Shown here piece by piece: positions 1 through 12,682 of a stretch of 64,000 nt of DNA. The stretch comes from Selaginella tamariscina (Eukaryota; Streptophyta; Lycopodiopsida; Selaginellales; Selaginellaceae). Location: assembly GCA_003024785.1 (NCBI GenBank), contig PUQB01000754.1, positions 41,485 to 105,484 of the forward strand. The letters run 5' to 3'. The notes below the pieces were generated by a model. The model was given only the letters and a program-made list of their open reading frames with translations, was not told the DNA's origin and did no database searches. Numbering within the stretch: position 1 is the stretch's first letter; every line of letters begins with the position of its first letter. The position numbers were made by a program, and so were the translations under genes.

Positions 1-2
1 TG

Positions 3-2710
3 ACAGAGGTTTCACCTAATGGCACATTGTATCCTGGATCCCTCGTGAGGTGGCGAACATCTGAATTAAGACGGCAAGATGGTTCAACATATTCTGGGTT
101 GGATTTCAATAATAACAACCCGGAAGAACAACTCATATTTGAAGAGGTTCCTTGCATTGGTCCTATTGTAAGAAAAAGGCGATTCATGGGTTGTAGATCT
201 TCCCCTGCAAGTTTCAGCAAGAGGGTAAAGATGGATCCTACATCTTCCGAAAGTGTTACGAGCATTTCCACGATTGACTGTTGCAAGAAGAAGTGTTGTC
301 AGATGGCAGACCGGAATGAAATTACCCAATGTAGACATGTCTTTCGTATGCTCACCCAAAAGCAAAGGCATGAGTTTGTATATGCTGCACTAACTGGGTG
401 TATTGATGGAATGGCCTCGGACACAGGTTATCAGAGTACATCCATGGTATTTAATAAGGTGGCCATCTGCTTCAAAGCTTGGTACAGTATATACGGGATC
501 CCAAAGACCACGTTCTACCGTCGGAGGGATGAGTGGCTAGATGGAGCGCGAACCTCAGTTCATGGGAACACTCGCTTGGTCAAAACCCGCTCTCACATCA
601 TGGCAGCCATAGAGATACTCAAGGCTTTTGTGGAAGCAAATGCAGACAGGATGCCTCACAAATGCCGAACCACAAATGCAGGGGTCAGGGAAAATCTCAA
701 GGTTTTGCCTTCAATCTACACTCAATTGAAACTGTGTGAACATGTGAACAAGTGCCTCAGTTTGATGGGGCTCCAAGCAATCTGCACTGGTACCTTCAAC
801 AACATATGGAATACTCATTTTAAGGATGTGGAGATTGCAAAACACTCTAGCTTTTCTAAGTGTGACACTTGTACATCATTGAAGGCTGCAGAGGCTTGTG
901 CAAAAACCTTGGTGGAGATCACTACCATTCAAAGGAAGATGGAGGCCCACATGATTGCACAACAAACTTGCCGGTCTCAGTACTATGCACACCGCATGCT
1001 TTCTGTGTCACGCCCATCAGAGTACCTGTGCTTGATCCATGACAAGATGGATCATTCAAAGACCAGCATTCCAAAGCTCTTTGCAACACCAAAGTGCCTT
1101 GGAAATGTCATGAAACTTCCGATTTCATTGACAGGTGTGCTAACACATGGACACGGTTGTGAGTCATATGGACACTTTTCACTTCCACATTGGTCTAGCG
1201 ACTCCAATTTCACTATTGGGTCGTTAGCCATGTGTTTCAGAAACCTTGAAGCCCACTCACAGACAAGTCCTATCAGTGATCTCAAAGTGAAGAAACAACA
1301 CCTTCAACCTTTACATAATGCTCTCATGAACACGTCTGCACTTGAGGCTACTTGGGAATATGAGAGGCATTGTCAACACCTGCACAAAAAACAGATGGCC
1401 CTGTTGAGAGTTCTGGTTCAGTGGAGGGATCTAGCTCAAATAGTGTACATGTGTCCTCAACATCAAATAAGCTTCCTCGTCATTTGCTTTTACAGATGGA
1501 TAATTGTGCAGGCGAGAACAAAAATAGGTAAATCATTTTACTTAAGGGTTTCTCAAGCTCATACTTACTTTTATTTTCTAGATATGTGCTAGCATACTTG
1601 TCAATGCTTGTTGCCAAAGGTGTGTTTGAAACAATCACGCTCAGTTTCCTTATGGTTGGTCACACTCATGAAGATATTGATGCGTTCTTCAGCAAGGTCT
1701 CCAACTCTACAAAAAGGACAAGTGCACTTACCTTACCGCATATGATGAATCTTTTTGAAAATTGCATCTCCAAAAAAAGTTGTGCTTTGCTTGTGACTGA
1801 GGTGCCAGACTTCAAAAAATTTCTCAAGGAGTATATAAAAGAAGGGAGTGATTCTTTAGTTGGTCACCTTGTGCCGCTACAATTCTTTTTCTCCATACGA
1901 GATGGTATACCTATTATGCAGTACAAGTTACGGCCATCAGAGCAGGAGTGGTTACCGAAAGAGGGCTTAATGCTCTTCAAAAGTGGAGAGGATGGAAAGC
2001 CACTTCTCCCAGAAGGACAACCAGACCCTATTCCATTGAGTGCCCAGCTCAAGGAACAAGAGGTTATTATTGATGGCATCAAAAAATATGTGGCATGGGT
2101 TCAAAAATCGATGCCAAAGAATTCTGATAAGGCAACTGGTTACTCAGAACTATATAAGCATGTGGTCAACTATTGGGAGACTGTTGTTCGAGAGTTGGAA
2201 GGGCCTACTGTCACAAGTACAGAATTGCAACACCCTTTCTGGCCTAAAACAAGGTGGCGAGAGGAGATTGAAATGACATCACTGAGCATAGACGACATAG
2301 AAGCCAGTAGTGATGTGGAAGTGCAAACCCCACACTTTGTTGGACAAAGGAACCAAAAACCTAAAGCATACTTTGATTGCTGCAAGGATCTTCAAAAACT
2401 AATGATGGTTCTCATTACTCCAGATGCGTCATATAATCAGCCTATTTGGATGGGTCAAATTATCGACACACCTGAAGTAATCACAAAAAATAGTATTGTT
2501 AAGGTTGCATGGTTCAAACCACAAAAAAGGCGACACGAGAAGGAGAGCGAAAGATATAATGGATGCCTAGAGAAAACATGGTCTCCCAATCAAAAAGACC
2601 CAGCATGTTTTATAAATGTTAAATCCATTCGATATGGGTGGATGTCAAGAAGCGTTGATAAAGTCACGATTAACAAAACTGCAAGGGAATGTATGTTTTC
2701 TGAAGCTTAA
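3..2710 (+). CDS. DUF7869-type transposon-encoded protein, copy 1 (5' end outside window)
   Basis: The frame is already open at position 3 and copy 2 (39605-41512, minus strand) has further coding sequence upstream, so the N-terminus lies outside the window. Visible features are a Cys-rich CCKKKCC stretch near 280-300, an NCAGENKN motif near 1500-1525, and the VGHTHEDID motif near 1655-1685 that I associate with the DUF7869 family. A 54-bp intron (1528-1581, GT...AG) joins NKN to the following Tyr codon. A frame change near 1375-1390 breaks the long first frame; copy 2 has one more base there and reads through, so a one-base loss in copy 1 is likely. The stop is TAA at 2708-2710. Proteins of this kind occur in many near-identical copies and are thought to belong to DNA transposons, possibly as the transposase; that role is inference. 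The repeat copy in this window supports a mobile origin. Confidence 0.65.
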
Positions 2711-3235
2711 AGCAATTACAAAATTATAAAATATCATATATTTAATATTCATAATTATTATAAACTCTTTAATAATAGTACCAAATTGTATACTTAACTA
2801 TATAAATTTAAAAAATGATATGGAAGATTGACTATATTATTATAGGATTTTATATATATATTATTACTACTACAAATTTTTAATTAATAATGTTATATTT
2901 AAATATTAATATTTTAATAACAACATCAATATTTATATAATGTACCTCTTATGCTCTTCCTTAATTGTTATATTAGGCAATATATTATATAATTTAATAC
3001 TTCTACTTTTATAATGTTATTAATTTTTGTTCAATGAATGCTATAATTTATTAAAGGGTAGAATACAAAATAGAATATTCTAAAGAATATTCTCTTTTCA
3101 AACATATATTCTAAAGAATATTCCTTTAATATTAGAAAATGCTAATTAAATAGCTAAAATTGCTAATTATTAGGAAATGGGACTATAGCCATGCCCATTT
3201 TAGTTACAACTTGCATATATGCATATATCACATAA
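2711..3235 (+). other. 3' non-coding flank of DUF7869 element, copy 1
   Basis: AT-rich sequence with no gene. It matches, inverted, the flank of the second copy at about 39085-39604, including the paired AATATTCTAAAGAATATTC blocks near 3078-3124. The match stops near 3225-3235, which marks the end of the shared element sequence or a later break. It contains several GAATATTC palindromes. Confidence 0.6.
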
Positions 3236-3244
3236 ATGTAAGTC

Positions 3245-3567
3245 TAATATATTCACACACAAGGTATCTTCTGAAGCATCATATAAAGAATATGTGTGTA
3301 TATACACACACTATATATATATGGCATATATACGCACATGTATAATATCTATAATATGTATATATAACTACTTTCATTCATGTGATATTTAAGAATTGAT
3401 TATATGTTTTCTATGTAATATGTTATGTTTAAAATATGTGCATTTGTAATTTAATTTTAATTCGATTAACCAATAAGTAAAAAACCACATTGGTAGTTAT
3501 CATTAATGATGTGATATTTTTCTAATTTACTAGGGTCAAATAATTGCCCACTAGTGAAAAGTGAACC
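3245..3567 (+). mobile_element. Terminal fragment sharing the right end of the MITE at 37777-38611
   Basis: The stretch with the block ACTACTTTCATTCATGTGAT near 3368 and the end ACTAGTGAAAAGTG near 3550-3563 is a direct-orientation match to 38350-38611, the right third of a MITE with terminal inverted repeats. The end here reads GTGAACC where the complete element has GTGGGCC. No left end is visible nearby, so this is either a fragment or the right terminus of a larger element that contains the DUF7869-type gene. The second reading is speculation. Confidence 0.45.
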
Positions 3568-4059
3568 ATAGTAAAATACATATATTTAAATTTAATATGA
3601 TTAATATTTTGTTTATTAAAAGTAAAACAATTAACATAAAATAATATTATTAATTTGATGTGGCATAACTACCTTTTTCAATTATTACAAAATTAAGTAT
3701 TATAACTTTAATTTTGTTATCTTTTTTATGGTATAATATTTATGGCATGTTGCAATATATTACATGTGCATGTTGTCAATAAATTAAACTCCATAGGTAC
3801 AACATACTGAAGGAATATTTATTTGAAAAACTTACACAACAATATTTGTTGACCATGGAATGTTATTACCAATTAAAGAATATATTATCAAGATTCTAAA
3901 ATATTCTAAGCACAAGCTTCTTAAGCTGGAGCCTTCTTTTTGGTAAACTCCTCCTCACTCCTCCTTAAGCTAATTGTTATTTATTAACATAAGTTGTTCT
4001 AGGAAGTGACTTGGTAAAAATATTCACGAGCATCCTTTGGGTTAAATAGTAAAGTTGTT
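3568..4059. other. AT-rich sequence, no gene seen
   Basis: Low-complexity AT-rich DNA without a convincing reading frame, RNA gene or repeat boundary. It separates the transposon end at 3567 from the copia remnant. Confidence 0.5.
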
Positions 4060-5750
4060 GAAGTTTACCCTTTTATACTTATCCTTGGATAAAGTAGAAA
4101 TGCAACTCTATATGTTTAATTTGATAGTGAAACCTAGAATTTCTTGTTAGAGCTTTAGTAGCTTGGCTCTCACAAAAGAGTAGAATGTCACTCATACTAA
4201 CATCTTGGAAGAGAACTTGTAACCAAGTTGCTTTTTTGCTTCATTACTAACAGCAATATACTCAGCCTTCATGCTAGACATAGTAGTTACTAATTATTTT
4301 TTACTACACTAACTCACAAGAGATCTATTTAATAAGAAAATATAACTAAATGTGAATTTGTGAACTTTTAGATTTACTACCCAATCTACAACAATATATC
4401 TAACTAGGCTAAAAGCCATGAAGTTGAAGATGAAGCCATGTTCTTGTTGTTTGTTACTCACACCACCAATATTATCATATGTCAATAAAGAGATTTGGTT
4501 CTTTTTTAAGTATTCAAAGATACGTTTTACAATTGCTTAATGAATAAGAGTTGGTCTTTCTAAAAATTATGACACAAGTCCCATTGCAACGTTAAAACCA
4601 TAAGGTAGGTCAAACTACTTAACAACATTCCTATAAGCTCAGTTACATTTGCTTCTTGTTAAAGATGAAAAAGAGCATGTAGGAAATACATTAATTAAAT
4701 AACATATTGTAGAGGAATAAGAAGTAGGTAGTCCACACAAAGAGTTTATATGAAATCCTTAGTAATAAGATAACCTTTAGAATATGAAATCATGTAGGGA
4801 AGAAAATCCTATGGTGAGAGGATATCAAATAATTATGGCAATTGGATCACATGACATAAAGTAAATCTCCACACATGAATCTCGAAATTTGTTTCTCATG
4901 TACATTTTAATAATGTAAGGCATGTTATATAAGAAAATTTATATATGTAATCATGTGTATAAGCTAATTTAATATGTTATGTGATCATAAGTAAATTTGT
5001 GAATTGACTTCAGAGATTGGTCAAGAGGTCTAAATGCGATATGAAGTATAAATGTAGGAGATATATTTTGTAGTTATGAAGGTTATTCTAACATTGTTTT
5101 CCCATAAGAAATTATGTCAAACATTTATTCTCCTCGACATTTAGATCATATAGTTCTAAACGTTGTTGAATTTCAAGTCTAGTAGTAATAGGCTTTGCAC
5201 GAGAGCACTTCATTTATGTAATTTTGTTGAGAGAACTTTGTATATCGATCACTAATTACTATAAAATAAGTTTTAATCTTGTTTAACATTTGAGGTTGGA
5301 GGCAAGGATGCAATCATTCATGTATAATGCCATGAATATCCTTGAAAGTAGATGCACAAGTTCTTATTTATGCACTACATATGAAACCAAAGAAAATGAG
5401 AAAATTATCAATCTTCTCATATTATATTCTTTAAAATTATTTTAAGAGCTTTCTTAAAATTTCAAATTAGATGTTCTTGTCTTTTTTGAATGAACCCAAG
5501 TGGTTGAGCAATGTAGACCACTTCCACTAGTTTGTATGTCTCCCAAAATCCACTCTAATTATTTGAGAAAACTTTGTATCTCTTTGTATTTATTAAGTCT
5601 GTATTTCTTCTTGAAGATCCATTTTGTATTGATGAGCTTCTTTCTTGGAGGCAAAGGAACAAAAGTCCAAGTCTCATTTTTAATCAAGGAAGTATATTTG
5701 TCTTCCACAGCTACTCTCCATGTTATAACTTGAGCTTGCATTTTTCAAAA
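4060..5750 (-). pseudogene. Decayed Ty1/copia retrotransposon pol (RT and RNase H remnant)
   Basis: Read on the minus strand, 5741-5559 encodes the start of a copia-type reverse transcriptase: a Trp, an NETWTFVPLP stretch and a KLINTKWIFKKK stretch. Near 4300-4080 the minus strand encodes the RNase H end, with MKAEYIAVSNEAKK followed by a KHIEL stretch. Between them the frame is broken by many stops and indels, although an RT/RNase H spacer including RYLKK near 4500 can be followed. The order RT then RNase H at the 3' end of pol is that of Ty1/copia. I see no LTR pair, gag or integrase, so this is an old 3' fragment. Base composition has drifted to that of the AT-rich surroundings. Confidence 0.7.
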
Positions 5751-5798
5751 ACAAGACACCTCTCATCCTCATGTTTGACTATCTTTATAATATTTGAT

Positions 5799-6895
5799 GT
5801 CAGAAAGGGCCAACACGTAATTGCCAAGTGGCCATTTACTCTATGTGAATAATACTAAATCTTTCAAGATGACCCTTAAAGTATAACTTCTAAAGTGAAT
5901 TCTAAGGCATGCCCTTTGGGGTTATGTCATGAGTTTAACATTGACGGGTTGGATACTTTAACAAGCAAGTGTGCTTGTGCTTGCATTATAGTGCGTTAAG
6001 CCTTGGTCATTTACTCAAGGGAGGTTAGGTCTCATAACTAGGTGTGCTAACACACTTGGCTAAAGGGTGTTCACTTTAGGGTGTGAACATGTTCAGGGTG
6101 GAACGACCTAAGCTTGTCAATATAAGCCCTTTCATGAGGCACTTGCGTGGTTGTGTAAAATTTACTTAACCCTCACTAAGTACTAACCCTATGTCTAAGG
6201 TATGACTTTTAGGGGTTAGTCTTGGATCAGAGTCCCTTGTCACCCTAAAGAGGTTATACTCTTAGATGAGGATGATTTCTCAAGGGTAAGTGATAATGTC
6301 TTAACCTTGTCATGGAAGTATGTATGAGACACGTAAAGTTATGACATGAGTCTATCTAGGTTTTCTAAGGCAAGATAAGTCTACTCGGATTATCTTCTAA
6401 GTTTTGAGGGATAGTGTACTATGTGCCATCTAGCCAGTGTCACATTTTCATGTGACATTATTTCTCAAGATGTGGCTATCTTACCATAACCCCTTAGATT
6501 TAAAAATTACATATGATGTCATAAATTGTTTTGCAGATGCCAACTTTAAAACCCTTTGTGAACCCTTTGGAACTTGGTAAATAAAACTTATTAATTAAGA
6601 TTTCATGTCCATAATTGGATAAAACACGAACATGTCCTAATTAGTCATGAGTGCTGCTCTTAGTTTAACATGGAGAAGTTTGAAAACATGTCTCAACCTT
6701 TGACTTTGGGAACATATATTCTGACATGACCTCCCATGCATGGATTAACCAATGATAAGGGTACACTACCCTTAAAGTGTGACATATTCCTATTGTTTGG
6801 AAGTTGATGTGGGACATGAATGAGCTCATTATTTTTTTACTGGTGCAACATAAGGTTGTGTCATCAAGGCATAACTCTCTATTCTAAATAATATT
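5799..6895. mobile_element. Scrambled LTR fragment of the TGTCATAG family
   Basis: The left edge TGTCAGAAAGGGCCAACACG corresponds to the antisense LTR edge at 30789. Next, 5880-6430 reads in sense orientation (compare 56900-57470), 6430-6810 reads antisense (compare 31600-31980), and 6815-6895 reads sense again (compare 56430-56510). The pieces have therefore been inverted relative to each other at least twice. The sequence is diverged, with many C-to-T type differences, so the fragment is old. No target-site duplication could be assigned. Confidence 0.6.
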
Positions 6896-9110
6896 TTATA
6901 ATACCCTTATGTTAATATATTGTAAGTACAACATTTCACTGTATCACATTATAATAGTGATGTCTTACATTGTTTTTATTAATTAAGTATTTATTTTATT
7001 TATATAAGTACCTTGATAATATTTTAAGTTAATTTAATGTATTAATTTAATTATAAACGTTAACATTTAAAGTTATCATAAAAGTTTATTATGTATAATA
7101 AAGTTTTAAATGTTTTAGTTTATGTTGAGTTCTCCTTGTTGACATAAAAATTTCACTTTAATTAATAATTTATCATATATATATATATATAATTAAATTT
7201 ATTTTTTCATCTTATAATTTTTTCTTAACAACTTTTCTTATTACTTATGTAGTGAATTACAATTTAAAATTTAAGCTTTTTTATGAAGTATGTATTGGTG
7301 TTTTTCAAATTGCTTAATTAAGTGAACATTAAATTATAAAATAAGAAGTTATTTGATTTTATTTAATATTAATTATTATTGAGTTAATTATGCATGTTTT
7401 GTGAACTTTTTAGTATTGTAGGCTGATCGATATTCTACTAGTATGATATTGTGTTATATGGTTTAATTATATACAAATGTAATATTAATTATTAATTAAG
7501 CCTCAACAATTTATATAAATTTTTTTTTCCATGTTAAATTTTATATATTGCTTAATATGTAAAAGACTCATATTACTTGGTATACCTTTATTTCTTATGT
7601 TCATTTTATAAAATAAAGACTTACAATTATTATATAATGAAAAAACATAATAACACAATCAAAATTTTTAAATTTTTAATGCATTATCTTTATTGGTTTA
7701 TAAAAGAATACTTTTTAATTATATGATATTAATATTTAAATGTATATATTCAAGCTATATAATAAACACAAATAAGATATAAAAAATAAAAAATTTACTA
7801 TAAATTTAAAATATATGATAAATTAAATTTAATATTAATATTTATTAAATATATTAAATGTTTTAAAAAAAAAATATGTAATTATAAAATATAAATTAAA
7901 CTAAAACAATTTTCTTTAAATATAATATAATTAAATTATATAAAACATTTAAAATTATAAGACTTTATATTTATATATAATATATAAATGTATTTTTGAA
8001 AAGTTATTCTCTCAATAAAAGATTTTGTACTTTAAAACACTTATAATACACATTATTACGTACATATTATATTATATTATTCTTAAATAAAATATTTCGC
8101 ATTTTAAAATTATTACACTGAAATATAATGTAATAGTCATCAATTAATGGATAAGTGCATATTTAGTATCTTAAAATATCAAATTAAATATAGCATATAA
8201 ATAAATATAAGTTGTATATAATGAATAAATCAAATTACCTACAAATTTGTAATTGTAATATATGTATAATTGATGTGTTAACATATTAAGTATTAAATAT
8301 TCAAATAAAATATAATATATCTAAATTTTAAATAAAAAATTATACAATTTAATTTGTTGATTTTTTAATATATCATAAATAAAGTTTATATTATAATAAT
8401 TTGGTTCCAATGAATTTTGACAAGTTTAAGTAAGATTGTCATAAATAACCTAAATATAATATGTTTTATAAGATAATATATAAATATTCACTAATCATAT
8501 TTTTTTAAGAGTATAAACACCCTAAATTTATACTGTAGTACATTTCCTTTACAATTATAATTAATATGTATCATTAATTAAACGACGAGGCATGAAAAAT
8601 TAGGCAAAAATTAATATTAATAATTATAAATAAATAAAACTTGTAACATCTACAGCGATTCATACTAATATATATAATCAATTAAACAAATGCATAACAT
8701 AATGTGTATGACAAAAAGTCCGCAAGGTTTCTGGGAAACCTAGGTTTGTTTTTTGTTTCTATATATTTTAGGGCTTCTAGGTGGACTGTTTTACATAACA
8801 TAATATTATAAAGTATGTATTTTAAAGCTATAGTATTTGGTCAGAAAATATATAAATATGCACTGAAAACTATATTACACAATAAATAACAATTTTGAGT
8901 ATATTGGAGTTTTATTTAATTTAAAGATTTGTATTAACACAATAAGTTCTAAGTATTATGAAATTACTTCTATTATAATTTGATATACAAAAGCATTATG
9001 TAACCTTCTAATATCTTTAATTTATTATATATATACATTATAAATAAAAAAAAATACATGTATTAACTAACCATACAATCTTCTAAAATTAATAGTAGCT
9101 TAAACATGAC
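6896..9110. other. Very AT-rich gene-free region
   Basis: About 2.2 kb of extremely AT-rich DNA with short AT microsatellites, for example near 7177-7192. No reading frame with recognisable content, RNA gene or repeat boundary was seen. It ends where base composition rises at the RING1 promoter. Confidence 0.6.
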
Positions 9111-9182
9111 GTATGCATGTTTAACTATATTTACCTTTATTTATCTCATTTTTCACGCACACCGCGTGGTATACACGGGCCA

Positions 9183-9207
9183 CACGTGTGCCTAGGCATA
9201 TATAAAG
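9183..9207 (+). promoter_or_regulatory. Putative core promoter of the RING1 gene: G-box and TATA box
   Basis: CACGTG at 9183-9188 lies inside a longer palindrome CACACGTGTG. A TATA box, TATATAAAG, follows at 9199-9207. The spacing and the switch from AT-rich to mixed composition suit a plant promoter. A transcript starting about 30 bases downstream would contain a 5' UTR intron: donor GAG/GTAAGC at 9347/9348 and acceptor TTGCAG ending at 9398. The G-box suggests control by bZIP or bHLH factors, which is inference. Confidence 0.5.
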
Positions 9208-9417
9208 ACCGAGCTTGTAGGGCTCTGTCTTGGTTAGGTCAAAATCAAAGTTGGTGTTCTTCCGCTGGCTCGACAAGCGCCTCCGATAATCTAATCTCTT
9301 GAATCGGTTGTGATATGTAAGTTCATAGTCAGCTCCTATCGATCGAGGTAAGCATAGTTGTGAAATCTATATAAATCTGTGGGAAATCTACATTGCAGGT
9401 TTGTGTGTTTCCCTTTT

Positions 9418-10193
9418 ATGGGAATGGCGGACGACCCATCACTGGAATGTATGACGGAGGCTCCAGGTATGGCTATTTTGCAGGTTTTTCTATGTCTTTC
9501 TGAGTGAATTTCTTTTTGACCAGCTCCTGCTCTTATAGAGCCTGCCCCTGTTGGGGATTCTGAGTAAGTACTGGGTTTTCTATGTGTATATATGTGTGTT
9601 TTTGGGGTGTGTAATACACATATATAATGTGCTTTCTTGGATGTAAAATGTGTAAGTTCTGTGTACGTGTGTTGGGTGTTGGGTTTGTTTCTGCAATGTG
9701 TTATGTTTATGTATGTGTGTTTTCAGTGCATGTGAGACATATTATATATACACATACATGCATGCCAACTTTTCTACAATCTGTTGGTACAGATGTGTCT
9801 ATATCTGTGAGAACACAGAACATATAGGTATATATCAACGTATTTTCTAGTGCATAGTACACATATCCATAGTACATGTGCATGTGTGTGTGCTTCTGTA
9901 TTGGTGTATAGCATCACTTAAGTGAATTTGTTAACAGGTACAGGCATGAATGGATCAGTAAGAAGTTTCAGTGTCCTATTTGTAAGGGTAAGTGATAATA
10001 TGTGTGTATATAGCGCATACGTGACAAGGAATTTGTGCTTTTATATACATGTGTGTTGCAGGAATTTTACGGAAAACAAGTCGTGTAATGGGCTGTCTTC
10101 ACCGATTTTGTAGGGAGTGCATAGAGAAGTCTCTACGCCTTGGGTACGTTAAGATGAAAGTATATACAATGTTGTATTCTATAAATGTGTTTG

Positions 10194-10230
<37 letters not shown>

Positions 10231-11903
10231 ACACACACACACACGCTTGCACAGAGGGAAGTGATAAATATTATACAGGAACAACGAGTGCCCAATTTGT
10301 CGGGCGCACTGTGCTAGCAGAAGGTCCTTACGTGATGAGAAAACATATGATGAGACTATTGCAATTATATATGGAGACTTGAACAAATACGAAGAGCAGG
10401 TACGAAGCTTGTTACATTTAATATTCTCTATACACTAAAATTTCTTTTTTCCATCTAGGAAATGGCTGTGCTCGAAGAGGAAAAATGAGGAACAACAAGC
10501 AGGTAAGCACGGCACACACACACGTGCGCGCATGCACAGACGCAGAGGTATATAGGGTATTTTCTTTCTTTTGTTCCCTTTTATCCAGATTCAGAAGAAT
10601 ATGCAGAAACTGCGAAGAGGCAATCTGAAGCTCTTGCAAAGGGTAAAAATGCAGCAGCTATCATGCAGAAGAAGTCTGGACCATCTTCAAGCCAGAGAAG
10701 TCGAGGTTAGCTTGTGTGTGTGTGTGTTATATAACTACATGCAAGATCTCTCTCTCATATATAACACGGCTCCTTTCGATGTGTATATACTAACTTAGCT
10801 ATTATAGGCACATCAAGGAAGAAGTCGAGGAGGTCTCTTTCGCCGTTGGAGGAAGAAGAGGAGGACTACTATTATCTGGAAAGGGAGGAGGCTATACCTG
10901 AGCCACGTAGAACCTCAACACGCAAGAGAAGGTATCATATATGTGTTCACACGTATAAGCGCATACAAGCACACAGATATGATTAGTATCAACTGCATAT
11001 CGATTTGAACAGGCGCATAACATCGGTTGGCTTAAATGAAGACGAAGACGAAGAAATATTTGAAGCGCCAAAGATTACGAAGCGTAAAAGTAAAGGCAGC
11101 TGGAAATGGGGATGCTCCTGTTGCAACTTCGCCCGGTGTCATACACGCAGTGATGCACGAGTTGTTAACCACGCTGGTTCGCCATTGGAGGAAGAAGAGG
11201 AGGCTATACCTGAGCCACGTAGAACCTCAACACGCAAGAGAAGGTATCATATATGTGTTCACACATTCGTATAAGCGCATACAAGCACACAGATATGATG
11301 ATTAGTATCAACTGAATATCGATTTGAACAGGTGCATAACATCGGTTGGCTTAAATGAAGACAAAGACGAAGAAATATTTGAAGCGCCAAGGATTACGAA
11401 GCGTAAAAGTAAACCGGCAGCTGGAAATGGGGATGCTCCTGTTGCAACTTCGCCCGGTGCTCATACACGCAGTGATGCACGAGTTGTTAACCACGCTGGT
11501 TCGCCATTGGAGGAAGAAGAGGAGGCTATACCTGAGCCACGTAGAACCTCAAACGCAAGAGAAGGTATCATATATGTGTTCACACATTCGTATAAGCGCA
11601 TACAAGCACAGATATGATGATTAGTATCAACTGAATATCGATTTGAACAGGCGCATAACATGGGTTGGCTTAAGTGAAGACGATGACGAAGAATATTTGA
11701 AGCGCAAGGATTATGAAGCGTAAAAGTAAACCGGCAGCTGGAAATGGGGATGCTCCTGTTGCAACTTCGCCGGTTCTCATACACGCAGTGATGCACGAGT
11801 TTGTTAACCACGCTGGAGTTAACAGGCAACACGTACAGAGCATGCGCGCTGCTGACTGTTGAAAACTTACTCAGCATACAAGGACGATCTCAACGAGGTA
11901 CGT

Positions 11904-11952
<49 letters not shown>

Positions 11953-12682
11953 TTTTAATACAACAGTTACATGGAAGAACATTGCTGATCCTTTTTTTAG
12001 CTACATTCTGTAAAGACTATATACTTACATTATTATATAATCACTAAGCGCTCCTTGTCACGATAACTGTGTTTTACTTATCTGAAAGTTTATAACATAC
12101 ATAAAACACAGACAAACTGTACACTCTGTATATATGATTTTAATCCGTGTGTTGGTTTTACAGCTTGAAGTTGCTTCACATTGAATCCGGTGATCGATGA
12201 AGCGAATCCTGAAAACACTTTACCAAGTATTGAGAGGCCATACTTGTCCACTTCACCTAAACTATCTATACAACAACTTTGTTCGGTAATTGTGTGTATG
12301 TGGGTGTGTGTGTTTCTCCAACCCTAAACCCTGACTATTAATTAATTGCAGTCTCTGATGAGTGAACACTCTTTACACTGGACATGGATCTGGAGATTGT
12401 GGCAGAATGCATTACTAAGAGCACAGCCTGGTGAAACCACTAAAAGCCTCAAAGTTCTCGACATGAGTGCGACTCTGGGGGATGTATATAATACTTACTG
12501 GAACAGATACAACAATCTGGTGCGTATTTAACCAATACATATTAGATATGCTTTAGACGTAGCATATATATCTAACTCCTGCTCTCTCTCTCTCATATAC
12601 ATATATATATGATGGTTTTTCCTTGCAGTCGCTGTTGTATAGGAGGAAGCAAGTACCTATTAATAGGGAGAGAACCTTCTGA
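9418..12682 (+). CDS. RING1: RING1-type Polycomb (PRC1) E3 ubiquitin ligase, spliced, with frame breaks
   Basis: Exons: 9399-9466 (ATG at 9418), 9524-9563, 9938-9987, 10062-10143, 10279-10399, 10459-10502, 10589-10705, 10808-10931, 11013-11243, 11332-11564, 11651-11897, 12164-12285, 12352-12519, 12629-12682; all introns GT-AG. Exons 3-5 give an intact C3HC4 RING: QCPIC, then MGCLHRFCREC, then NNECPIC, followed by RAHCASRRSLRD and a YEEQE stretch, the signature of plant RING1. Exon 7 carries RQSEAL. The last exons encode the C-terminal RAWUL domain (RPYLST, LSIQQLC, KSLKVLDMSATLGDVY, YRRKQV). In known plants this nuclear enzyme monoubiquitinates H2A within PRC1. Frame breaks occur at the A run 10481-10485 (one extra A), near 11550, 11690, 12180, and a compensating pair at about 12390-12435. 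The acidic linker is expanded by a tandem exon repeat. It is either a real gene with consensus errors or a recently decayed copy. Confidence 0.85.
10195..10250 (+). repeat. Compound (CT)n/(AC)n microsatellite in a RING1 intron
   Basis: A run of CT dinucleotides is followed by CA dinucleotides inside the intron 10144-10278, just upstream of the acceptor. Small reading frames over this stretch are artefacts of the repeat. Confidence 0.9.
10845..11815 (+). repeat. 319-bp tandem repeat that triplicates a RING1 exon with its intron
   Basis: Three consecutive exons start at 11013, 11332 and 11651, exactly 319 bases apart. Exon bodies and introns are almost identical, differing by a few substitutions and one-base indels. 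Each unit holds the end of an acidic EEEEEAIPEPRRTS segment, a short intron of about 80 bases, and an exon encoding ITSVGLNEDEDEEIFEAP and onward. Exons enter and leave in the same phase, so adding a unit keeps the frame. The third copy is more diverged and continues into unique sequence. Confidence 0.85.
11900..11952 (+). repeat. Compound (GT)n(GA)n microsatellite at a RING1 5' splice site
   Basis: The GT run begins inside the donor site GTACGTGTGTG at 11898 and passes directly into a GA run. Confidence 0.9.

Noticed and set aside
3549..3563. CACTAGTGAAAAG as a CACTA (En/Spm) transposon end
   Set aside because: In the complete copy at 38611 the motif lies inside a longer inverted end starting GGCCC with a TAA duplication, which fits Harbinger/Tourist better.
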